A DNA stretch of 64,000 bases from Suillus spraguei (Eukaryota; Basidiomycota; Agaricomycetes; Boletales; Suillaceae): NCBI GenBank assembly GCA_016800925.1, contig JABCPU010000112.1, positions 62,001 through 126,000 of the forward strand, in the 5' to 3' direction. The translations under genes and the position numbers were made by a program. Shown here in pieces: positions 23,582 through 34,236 of the stretch. The notes beneath the pieces were generated by a model. The model worked only from the letters and a program-made list of their open reading frames with translations, was not told the origin of the DNA and made no database searches. Position 1 is the first letter of the stretch, and each line of letters opens with the position of its first letter.

Positions 23582-26263
23582 ATGTCCCCTGCCGGCGAGA
23601 TTGGCACATCGTCTACTCCCCCACGCACCAATGCACCAGCTCATGGTGTCAGCACAATAGAATCCACTCCAAATAGTCGGGGGGCTACCGTCGTTAGTGA
23701 GAACATCGGCGTGCTCGGTGCCAAGTACGCACTGTTCTTGTTTTCATTGAGTAGCACCTAATATTCCGTGAAAGTGTTAAGAGAGTCCGCCCATGGATTC
23801 AACGTGATATTGAGAAGGTTAAGGAATGCAAGGCAGATGCCATGCTGCAAGCTCTGTTGCAGCGCGCTTCCTCCACTCCCGAGACTGAGCAGCCAGAGCT
23901 CCTGCAAAAGTGCCTCAAGGCGGTTCTGCCGGTTTGTAATGGACAGGCCTCCACTGCGCTCGTAAATTCTTCGGACATTGAGGCAGTCCTCAATGAATAG
24001 TGAGTGCTTGTTCTAAGTTTGCTGATCAGGTGTTTTCATACTTATAACGGTTACAAGCGTGCGTCCAGGAATAGAAAACAAGTTTTACAGCCCTTTCATA
24101 AGAGCAACCAACATCGCGCTCGCTTGTCTTGAAGAAATCAAGGTTGATGGAATGCGTGCTCCTGTCCCCGCCGTGGACATGATCTGTCAGCAGAACGATA
24201 TGCCCATGTACCAGATCCACCAGACCGCGAAATCAACTCGGAAGCCCGACGTTGTCATTCTTCCTTTGAGTAGCGCATGTGCTCCCTTCCAGAATGAGAA
24301 GGGCGGCAACAAGGGTAAACAGAAGGAGAGGGAGAAGGACGACGCGATGCACGACGAGAAGGATGACGAAGAGCGCAAGAAGAAGCGTAACGCTCATATG
24401 GACACAAGTGCAACAGCAAAACCGAGAAATCTCTCCTGGAAAGATGTTCTAGCTTGTATCGAGTTCAAGAGAAAGACGCCAGGGAAGACGAAAGGGATTA
24501 ACCCACCACCCTCCTCTTATGCAGTGACAGATTATGTCCCTACCAAGCCGGAATACCTACCCGTGGATCATCTTAAGGCTAAAGAGCCGCCAGGCCTTTT
24601 GCAGGCCCCAGCAGAACAACCTCCGTCTGACATTGCATGTAAGTGAAGGTACTTAGGATTCTGAGATGGAATTTAATTGGCCAAGTTGCAGTTCCATCTT
24701 CCGGCCTCAATACTGGCCAGCCTTCCCAGGGCGGTTCCAGCTCCAAGCGCAGGGCCACGGACACTTTGGAATCCGCCACGAAAAGATTTAAGAGGGACCC
24801 AGATGATACAGACACTGACCTAGATGTGACCGTCCAGACGGGTCTGTACGCCGCCGAAATGTTTGCGTCGAATCTTGCAGTCAATTATCTACTGAACTTT
24901 GTCATCATCGGCAAGTTCGTTCGTCTGTCGAGGTCGGTCGCGTTCTTACCAAAGCTTTTTCAGACGATGTAATGTGGATCTGGTATTATGATCGACAAGG
25001 CATCATTCAATGCTCAGGCATCAACTTCATTCAAGATCTCCCGCGATTCATGGTGTTGTTGTATGCTCTACAACGATTCGATCTTTACGATTGGGGCCGA
25101 AACAAAGACTTCCTTACGGTTCAAGTTGAGGGTAAACAATGCCATGAATTCACGATCAAGGATGAAGGACTTGGAGAAGTAGATTTGCTGCTTCACACCA
25201 GCCACGACGAAAGGGTGACGCACTATGGACTACAAGGACGAGCCACCAATGTGGTCCCTGTCACTAGTGAAGCGCTCGCGAAGAAATACGGCGACTTCCA
25301 GGATGGGATGGTGGCTAAGATCTTTTGGGGAGAGGCGAGTCGCACCAGCGAGCCCGAGATCCTGAAAAAGGTCGAGGACATTGCTGAGGTGCACAATACT
25401 GTACAAGACCATATTCCCAAGCTGCTTTGGCATCACACGTTCACGAATCCTACGTCCGCCATCCGAGAAGCGCTTGGCATTCCAGAACCCACCAAGGGTA
25501 GTCGCGTACTCTACATCCTCGTATTCCCCAAGCTCCACTCCATCACAATGCTTCACGGTAAAGAGCTTTTCGATGTGTGGTATCAATGTATCCTGTGTAC
25601 GCATTTTCATCACATTTATGAGGCTCTTCCTTGACATAGCGTGCAGGTCACCTTACTCTGTGGAAAGAAGGGGTGTATCATCGAGATGTCAGCCCTGGAA
25701 ACCTGATGTAGTACTGGAAAGACGGCAAGCGGATGGGTGTCCTAAATGACTTTGATCTATCCTCGTTGGCAAATGCCCAAGGTCCTCAGGGTAACGAGCG
25801 CACGGGCACGGTGCCGTTCATGGCACGTGAGCTGCTCACCGAGGAGGGCCAACAAGGCAAAGTGAAGCACCTATATCGCCATGATCTGGAGTCATTCATG
25901 TGGGTCTTTGCTTGGATTTGCTTGCGTTACAGGCAGGGAGTCCTTCTTCCGCGGAGATTACGCCCCCTCGATGAGTGGGCAACTTTAGGCGCCATTGCAT
26001 GTGGCGAGAAGAAGTTAGTCTTTCTCAACAATTTGACACCTTCTGCACCCTCGGACATAGACAAAACCACATGGGGTCTCGTTGTGAGTTTTTTGTTAAT
26101 CCTCAAAAAGGATGCCGACGACCGATACTATCTTCGCTTCGAAGAACCGTCGGACTCAGGAGTAGACCAGCAGCCCAACGCCGATGAATCGGATCCCGAT
26201 GCTTTTCTATCTAAATTTATATCTTCCAAGAGTTGGCTTGCGCTCAGCAAACCTTCAAATTAA
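23582..26263 (+). pseudogene. FunK1-type fungal protein kinase with stop in the catalytic loop
   Basis: This is a multi-exon gene starting MSPAGEIGTSSTPPRTNAPA. Exons join in frame, for example NEY|VRPGIENKFYSPFIRATN, and DIAF at about 24640-24690. A GC-AG intron joins FVII to DDVMWIWYYDRQGIIQCSG. Later family landmarks are HTFTNPTSAIREALG, the catalytic loop VYHRDVSPGNLM, VLNDFDLSSLA (DFD metal-binding motif) and TGTVPFMARELL. The Asp residues of HRD and DFD are present. Directly after NLM a TAG at 25709-25711 replaces the expected aromatic codon before WKDGKRMGV, so the product would lack most of the C-lobe. All else looks intact, so this is either a very young pseudogene or a sequencing error. 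FunK1 kinases are an expanded Agaricomycete family of unknown substrates. Confidence 0.8.
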
Positions 26264-26760
26264 TTGTCCTCCCTTATTGCCGGACGTACGATTTTCTGCG
26301 TATAGATCATTAATATTGTAACTTTCACTTGTACAATCAAGCTAAGGATAGAAAAAATAGTAATTTTGAATTTTTATGATTTGGCCGTGGGAACAGTTAC
26401 GCTGTGGCACTAGTTGGATTTGTACTCCTGCCAGTCATGGCGTCCGTCATCCCAGTGATTTTCATACTCGCCATAGTCCTAGGACTAATGGCCTGTGGCT
26501 ACCTCTTTGCCCCATAGGGCCCACAACAAACCTCTCCACTTTGTCAAAATCCGAACTAATATCATCGACTTGCAATGCAGGACAATTTGTACGGCCGCCA
26601 TCAGACTCACGCTCGCATCGTGTTATCTTATGTGGATGGTCACATATATGGCTCAGCTACATCCTCTCATTAGTAAGTCATGAAACTCATTGCTGCTGTT
26701 TTGTTGGCTAACGTATGAACGTCAGCACCATATCGTTCAACAAAGGGCGGAGAGAGTCTG
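26264..26760. other. Spacer downstream of the kinase gene
   Basis: A short hydrophobic frame on the plus strand (about 26398-26517) reads VALVGFVLLPVMASVIPVIF and then ILAIVLGLMACGYLFAP-stop. It looks like one or two membrane segments of a lost gene. Nothing else is supported. Confidence 0.3.
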
Positions 26761-26769
26761 ATGGATATT

Positions 26770-27010
26770 TGTACTCGGACGATTGATTTGCAGCGCCTTC
26801 TTGAATTAATATAAATGGACACGTAAAGCGTGCGGGTATGCTCCCGTGAAATTGTTTACCCTGATGACTGTAGGTAGGACCTGAGGATCCTGCAGTGAAT
26901 ACGAAGGCAATCATATGGACAGACCCCCTTGAAGTCTAATATATCATTCTTCCAACTACTATGCGCGTGTTTGGATGCTATCTTACCTTGTATCTCACTA
27001 GCTTCTAGGG
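26770..27010 (-). pseudogene. Relic of a fourth C2 exon pair
   Basis: On the minus strand, the bases around TACAGTCATCAGGGTAAAC align with the exon 2 acceptor and start (CTACAGTCATCAACGGAAAG) of the three CHAT genes. The preceding sequence matches their exon 1 and intron 1. The rest of the C2 exon has drifted and carries stops. No TPR or CHAT sequence follows, so this is an orphan 5' fragment of the same family. Confidence 0.5.
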
Positions 27011-27479
27011 GATGCTTTTCAAAGGTGTGGCGAAAACGCGTCATATGCCACAGTCCTCAACTTCTGGAAGGTGAGTGTTCATCATTTTGATGTCAACTAT
27101 TAGCGTGATCTTCTACAGGACCAAGGCGGGAGCACTTACACCACTAGTGGTAGCTTGAACAGTCTAATCTCGCCAGAACCAGCCCGAGTGCACATACTTC
27201 ATGTCTGTCCTAGATTTGGACTGGCGCGGTGATTATCCCAGTGGCCAATCTCATCCTCCATATTAAGCACTCTCGATTGTTACGATGTCTGATGCAGTCA
27301 TGGAGTCACTCGCTGGCAAACTCCCTGTGCGAATCATCCTTACTATGATGAGTCATCTCGCTGGCCAAAATAGGTGCGTTATGACCTTTCATACGGATTA
27401 GTGCCGGAAACGAGCTATCCTATCCAGACTTCTCCCAGTTCTTGACATCACGGCGAGACTTGATCCGCTGATGTCAGGT

Positions 27480-28251
27480 GCTCCAAGTTTCTTGTCTCAG
27501 TATCGCTCTGCACGAAATATGACCGCTGAGCTTTGATTCAAGACACCAATTTCATACGCTGGCTAATGCAATGAGGAAATCTGGCGAGAGTGAGACGACA
27601 GTAGAAGGACGAAGTAATATGTGACCGGTCGGTGGAGAACGCTCCCTTAACAAGTGTTCATGTAATACACGATCGAAGGGCTTCAAATTTATCCGTCGAG
27701 AATACTTACATACCTACCAACTGAAATGTGTGCCAGGAAGGAGTGACGGACTATCAGTGAATTTGTCGGTATCACGGAAAAAATGTCATAATTTGAACGG
27801 GATGTGGGCTTCAGGATGAGTTGAGAGGGTAATGGGGGATTGCTGAACCCTCCACATCAGTATTAATTATGAGCGTTTCACCATAAACGATCATTGAATG
27901 CTGGGCGCCATATACTCAGTGCATGCCTCATCCGTGGCTAATTGAGGTTCCGTGGTACATAGCTAGGGCTTGAATGTTGAACACTTGAAACTTGATCAAC
28001 AAATACTAGCACTATACATGGCCGGAAGGCATAAGTCTGCTTCACTGACACAGCTCATACAAATCCAATTACTCAAGTAAGAGAGGTACACGAGAGCTTT
28101 GGTGAATATTCTAGTCTAAAAAACAGGTCAGACGAAAACGAGTTAGCTGGAAGGTAAGAATGTATCCGGGTCATTTGGATAACATGATGAAAGAGAATAG
28201 CAGACCAACAACTCGTGAATATGTACCAGACGACAGCAATATGACGTAGAA
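27480..28251. repeat. Decayed duplicated 3' flank of CHAT copy 3
   Basis: This matches 18555-19257 with many substitutions and indels (for example ACACCAATTTCATACGCTGG against the stretch near 18565). It is clearly the same flank seen next to copies 1 and 2, but the most diverged of the three. Confidence 0.65.
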
Positions 28252-31200
28252 CTACACACCAATATGAACAAAAACCATCCTCTGCTCAAGCGGCACTTCC
28301 GTCTTCACGGCGTGCGTAGCACAGTTGAGTGCCCAGGCCGCCCTCGTACAGTTCATGACAACGCCCTCCTTCGAAGGTTTGAACATATATTGGTAGAAAG
28401 CTTCAACGACATGTTTTGCAACAGAATCGTCGACCTCCCACAGCGTGCCAACGACGCTCTTGAACCCCGAAAACTGGAGACCAGCTGCGAGATGAATCAC
28501 TTCATCGGGTGTCTCTTCATCGCCGACGGCGGTATGACAAGCGGATAAGAATGCGAACTCAGCGTGTGGAACGTCTCTCTCCATGATATCGAGCAGCGTC
28601 AGATGTTCATCTTTCATCACGAAATGCGAATGGTAAGGCTGCACAGGGTCCTGCTTGCCATGACAAGCGAGGTGCACCCACGTATTCTTCTGCAAAGCCT
28701 CCAGTGCACCTGCTCGTGTCGCTGCATCACCAGAAATAATGGTGCGGCTGGCAGTCACGGGGACGAGGTCATGGACAAGCTCGAGCTCGCTGTCGACGGC
28801 CAAGAGCGCCTTGCCCTTCCCTGCACCTGGTTGACCTTGCCCGATCGCTACGAAGGATGGAGGTACACGCTTCTTCATCAACTGTCGAGATCTAACCAGA
28901 GCCGAAAGTGTCGGTGTATAAGAGCAGATGTAGAGATCCTCAAGGCATGGCTCCTTACCAGAGCGATCTGGCTTTGTTAGAAAGGGGTTGGCTGCGTGCA
29001 GAGGAATAGACGTGAAAGCGGCAGTTGGACATAGCCAGATTCGAGAGCGACGCTTTAGCTTGAGGACGCGCTCGAGTACGTCGATGATGGGTAGCATGAT
29101 CTCATCCCATAATATCCGCGAGAGTACTATTAGATCTGTCCTCGACTCCGTTGGGTTCATGCGAGATGCCTCTCGTATTGCTCTGCCGAAGCGATCCTTG
29201 AGAGTCTTGAGATCTGCGAGAGCGATGGAGGGAAAAGGAACATGATGAGGGCTTCCTCCTGTCGGGATGATGATGGCGCTGCATGAGTATTGACTGGCAA
29301 TGAAGATGATGACCGGGCCATGGCGCGCTGCCACTTGCAGGTCTTCATACAAAGGTGGTAAGAGGAACCGCGAGAAGGCTCGAAGATCACGTATCTCTGT
29401 TACCGCAGCTTCCCATTCCCTTGTGAATCTCCTATACTCTATTGCTGCCCGATCAGCAGCAGCTCTGTCGGTGCCAGCTGCGGAACCCTGAGCATTAGAC
29501 AACTGTTTGCTAAGATGTAAGAACTTTCGAGCTAGTTCGGGACTGGTAGACTCGAGGTCTTCGAGTGGTGTCCTGAGTCGAGAAGCCAACGACCATTGCT
29601 GGCCACGACCCTGCTCTGTGAGTTCAATTGCCTGTTGAAGATTGCCACTGCGTATGGCACACGAGGCTGCATCTACTGGCAGTGATCGCGCACCACGAAA
29701 AGCTGTTGCAGCCTCACGCCGTGAGATGATCGACGATCGCGTCATCACATGGCTGTCGAAAAGCTCGAAGCACATCCGGTATGCTTCGAGGGCAGATTCA
29801 TGTTGATAAACTTCTGCTTGGCGAGCCCATTCAATAGCCTCCGCAATGCGGCCTGGGAACCCTTGAGTAGGATGTCTGGATGCAAGTCTGAAGTTCTCTA
29901 CAGCGAGCGACAAATCAGCAGGGTCGTGTAGAATCCGGTAACGAGACAAATAAGCCTCCTGCAGCCACATGTAGCTGAAATACCTGTCCGGGTGCAGCAC
30001 AGACAGAGCCGCTAATGATTGTTGGCAAAGAGAAATGGCCTCCCCGACATCTTCATTCTGCTGAGTTTGCTTGAAACGAGAGCAAAGCACCGAGCTCAAA
30101 CTGCAAAGAGTTACATGGCGCTCTGGATGGTCAAGTCGCCTTAACCGAAGGGATTCGCGATACAGATCAATGGCCTCGTTAAGATCCTCGCCGACATCCA
30201 ATTTGTCATATCTGGTTTTGAGCGCTCCAGCAAGGTTGCTAAGCGTAGTGTCGCGACCTGGATGCCCATGTGGGCGCAACGTCAGTGCCTCGCGATAGAG
30301 GGTGACAGCTCGGATGATGTCATTAATGTCGTTGCGTCCGTCGAAACGGTCGACGAGGGCGCCCCCTAGGTTGTCCAATGATGAACTACGAGCTCTGTGC
30401 CCAATAGGGCACAGGCGCAGTAATTCTTCGTACAAAGAGATGGCCTCATCAAGATCATGAGGTTTTCCTTGCTGGCCAAAGCGGGCATTGAGTGAGAAGG
30501 CCAAGTTGTTCAGGTAGAAATCACGGTCAGGATGTCCCTCAGGACACAGAGATACGGCTTCACGACGAAATTGTATGCCTTCGTCTAAATCTTCAATGTT
30601 GCCGCGTTGTGTAAAGCGTGATCTGAGAACACTTGAAAGTCTGTCAAGTGCTTCTGGACGGAGTGGATGGTCCAGAGAACAGAGGTCGAGGACGACTCTT
30701 TGAAAGTGGATTCCTTCATCAGATCCATCTTTTGGAAGATTGTTGCATTCGCCGATTACATAATCAACACCATTCTTCCCTGCCGCGATGCTATGAAGGT
30801 AGGTGCCTTCTGGACAAAGAGGCAGTAGCTTATGATACAATTGGGCAGCTTCGCGGATATCACCAGCAGTATTTTTCTTGTAGTGACGCCAATTCAGGGC
30901 TTCAGTGAGATTATATACAGATAAGGAATGATCGGGATGGCGCCGCGAACGCAAGGCAAAGGCATCACGGAAAATGGAAGTGGTAGCGTCAATATCTTGA
31001 AGATCCTTGCGAGTATAACCTTTAAGGCGGGCCCACGCGAGGTTGGTGAGAGCAGCTGCATGGTCCGGATGGCTGGCTGAACACTGGTCCAGAGCCAACT
31101 GAAAATGCTCCACAGCATCGTTCAAGTGAGAGACCGCCTTGCTCGTCACGTATAAGGCAAATTGTACGTGGCCTGCATCTGTGTGTCGAGCAATCTCGCA

Positions 31201-31856
31201 GTCTATGAGGGACTATAGTTGGTGTTCTGTCAGCAAAGCTAACAGGACAGAGACCAAAATCACTCGCGTTAGACAGTGCACCTTGTTGATTGCTGCAAGC
31301 ATGTACAACGACAACTTTCAGTGTGAGGAAAGGGTGGACACCGCGCACGGGTGGGAAGGATAGATCTACAAGGTATTAGTATATGTACATGAATGAAGAA
31401 CAAGTCACTCACGGAATGGCTCATCTCCATGATCGAGGAGCTCATTCAACGATATTTGAAGTTTGCCGATGACTTCCCCATTTCCTAGCATTCGTTCGGC
31501 CTCGTAGGACGCCCTGATTTCGACTGATAATGCAGACGATGCATGCGATGGACTATAAGTCCATGATCAGTTCTGGCATCGCGCCAGAAAGTTTGAATGA
31601 ACTTTACAGAGTCACAGATTCCCCCCACACTGCAGACTTTTCGGATGATAAAACACTGATGGCCGATTTCCATCGTCTGCTCGAGTCGTCATTGATGGAG
31701 ACGTAAATGCCAGCAGGTATGCGACCGGAGGGGACTCGAAGTTCCTTTCCGTTGATGACTGTAAATAGAGTGCTAGAATCACGAAACAGACTCAAAAGTA
31801 ATATGGAGGGACTCGCTTTCAAGTGTAACACAGCGGCTTTCTGAGTTACCAGGCAT
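28252..31856 (-). CDS. C2-TPR-CHAT protein, copy 3
   Basis: Starts at ATG 31856 (MPGNSESRCVTLE, GC donor) and follows the exon plan of copy 1. C2 reads INGKELRVPSGRIPAGIYVS. The large exon holds the TPRs and a CHAT domain with WVHLACHGKQD and FAFLSACHTAVGDEE. The CHAT part and the linker (AEAIEWARQAEVYQHESALE) resemble copy 1. Some TPRs are strongly different from both others, for example LPIGHRARSSSLDNLGGAL-like sequence near 30370, where copy 1 has VWNKYRDAPSDNLGGAL. No stop or frameshift was found. Upstream, 31980-32345 repeats the 5' flank of copies 1 and 2. Confidence 0.83.
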
Positions 31857-32626
31857 GATGTTGTGATGGAGCACAATGATGCGGATAGAGGGTAAACTAC
31901 GCAGCGAACGGAGTGGTGAACGGAATGTGAGAGAGGAGAATATGAGGAATAGGGATACGGGCACTGTGTATGGAGATGAAGGGAGAGGAGGAGTTCAACC
32001 GTTCAGGTGATGCTGCACGTGTATTTTGAGGGCTGTTCGGCATGATAGACGCTGGTAGGATTGCACCAAGCGCTGAGAATCAACCAGGAATCTGTGGCAG
32101 AGAGGTAGACAATGTTAGTCTTCGGCGAAAGTAGCTCACTCAGTTCAAAGAGGACATGCGAGCCTTGTGTTGTAAGCAGCAGCTGTTGGTTCGTTCACTG
32201 AAGCTCTAGTATAACGATTCCCCAGTACTCGAGTCAATATCAAGACTGCTCAAGTTGTTGGTTCGTTTACTGAAGATCTGATTCAAATTTGCACATCATG
32301 CAATCTGAAATTTGAATTGTCGACGATATCATTCCATGATGTTCCTGGAACACCATACCAGAACATTTGCATCGCAAGAATTTGATTTTCGGTCTTTGCC
32401 GAAGATGTGAACGCGATCAGTAAAATTATTAAGGGTATTCAAAGTAAAATTATGAGAACTTTGAAACGTGGGTAATGCTAGTCAGAACTTCTCGGAGCAT
32501 TCGGCATCCGTATTCAGAGTCTGAATTCAAACTTTATGCAGCACGCGCAAGATGCCTGTAGAGCGTGCTCGAGTTCGTCGCTCAGAACGACTTAGAGTAT
32601 GCTTTGACACTTACCGTAAGCTCCCT

Positions 32627-33432
32627 ATGGCCACCCAACCTACCCAAAAATCCATCCGTGCTAGGGGAAGGAGCACTCCAACTCGTGGTATGAGGGGACG
32701 AGGACAAGCTGCTAGTAGTATCGCCGGAACTGATATCGACATCGTGGATGCTGGGGTTGAGTCGTCTGGAATTAAGATACGGTGGGAGACAAACGGCCAG
32801 CGCACAGATGCGCTTGTGCAATTTCTATCTACTCATCCCGCCGACTATCGCATCTTGTTCAACGAAGGAGGCAAGAGACCCGACAGCGAAGGCTGTCCAT
32901 CTGGGAGTGACAAAACGAAAATTCATGCAGTGATTGCATGGCATGTATTTGAGAATGATGATGAATACAGTGTGTTGTATTCTGGGAGCCAGCTACATCA
33001 GGAAATTCACACATTCCTTGACGTGCCCTTATGCGGACTTATTTACACTTAACTGCCTTGGTGAAATTGAATCTACTTGTCCAAAATTTCAATGTGAATG
33101 AATTCAGAAAAAAAAAGTTGAGATATATTAATATACATGTTTTATTGTATTCGCACTCAAAAAATATAAGATATGCCAGGTGAATGATGTGAGAGAGAGC
33201 AAACAAGTTTTGAGATAAGTGAGTTAAGCTGATTAAGCATGTTAAGGAATGTGTGAATTTCCTGATGTAAGTTCACGCAAGCCATGTCCAATCATTTAAC
33301 TTAGTGCGTCATTTCCCTTCTCTTCATATATATATTTATCACAATTTTTAGTCTTAGGAACAAGTACAAAAAAGTTCGCAGTCGCTTCTCACAGACTGGT
33401 GCAGGTGTTGACCCATCACAACCTCATGCTGG
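32627..33432 (+). pseudogene. Broken Myb/SANT-like basidiomycete protein
   Basis: From ATG 32627 (MATQPTQKSIRARGRSTPTR) the frame leads into KIRWETNGQRTDALVQFLST and HPADYRILFNEGGKR, the start of a family in which a Myb/SANT-like helix bundle is common. After YSVLYS the frame is lost by a +2 change. Beyond the MITE the next segment reads EPAKFTQAMSNHLT. After an intron it reads YLRNKYKKVRSRFSQTGAGV, then DPSQPHAGVTI, cut by LTR sequence at 33433. The family assignment is from memory of similar fungal proteins. The interruption by two insertions is visible directly. Confidence 0.6.
32996..33267. mobile_element. MITE with perfect 24-bp terminal inverted repeats
   Basis: Left end CATCAGGAAATTCACACATT continues to CCTT at 33019. 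Positions 33244-33267 are its exact reverse complement. The dinucleotide TA flanks both ends (32994-32995 and 33268-33269), as for Tc1/mariner-type elements. The 272-bp body has no coding potential. It sits inside the Myb/SANT-like gene. Confidence 0.9.
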
Positions 33433-34061
33433 TGTTACAATCGTACGTGCCCCTATTCATTTTTCATCTCCTTTATCTTGTATATTACGTAACATGACTC
33501 TGACTCATATGCTCAATGCATCTGTACTATAGTGGCCTTCCTTCTTTGAATACGCACTTACGTTCTCACGTCTCTCTTGGTCCGTGTGTGTTACAGTCGT
33601 ACGTACCCCTATTCATTCTCTTGTCTCCTTTACTTTGTATATTATGTAGCATGACTCTGACTCATATGCTCAATGCATCTGTACTATAGTTGCCTTCCTT
33701 CTTTGGATACGCACTTATGTTCTCATGCCTCTCTTGGTCCGTGCGCACATATTGGCTTATTTAAGCACATTGTACTATGCTTGTATACCTTACTTTAATC
33801 TTACTGGGTTTTACCTGGAATATCCTTCGCTTAGGTCTCCAACCTAAGTTGTCTGAATCGTCTCTAAGTCTAAGCACTCCTTAGCCTTAGTCTCTATTCT
33901 ACCGATCGTCTTAGAGTCGCGACTCTTCGACTGAACCCTTGATCCTACTTGGAACCTTTCCCAAGTAGTAGTCCTCGTTCTCTTTTGAATGTAGTCGAAC
34001 CTCCCAGCAGACCGTCTGTGTCTTATCACTGTCGCTGGTGACACCACCCCAGTTCGTAACA
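33433..34061 (+). mobile_element. LTR sequence with duplicated first 156 bp
   Basis: The sequence begins TGTTACAATCGTACG at 33433 and again TGTTACAGTCGTACG at 33589, and ends CCAGTTCGTAACA at 34061. The second start gives an LTR of 473 bp, almost the length of the related minus-strand LTR at 62693-63167 (475 bp). After 34061 come about 130 bp of leader and an ATG at 34193 (MATTKEFEYKISLP), probably a gag start. This is cut at 34236 by the hAT terminus. The likely reading is a 5' LTR inserted in, or recombined with, another LTR. Confidence 0.7.
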
Positions 34062-34236
34062 AAAGATTAAAGTCCTTATCGATCACAGACTATCCAGTCT
34101 TTGAACCCCCAGAATCTGATAAAGCCCTAACGGACAGCAAGACCACGCGTGTAGGCACCAAGAAAGCATAACTCACCAGACGATTCATCATTATGGCTAC
34201 CACCAAAGAATTTGAATATAAAATCAGTCTCCCAAC

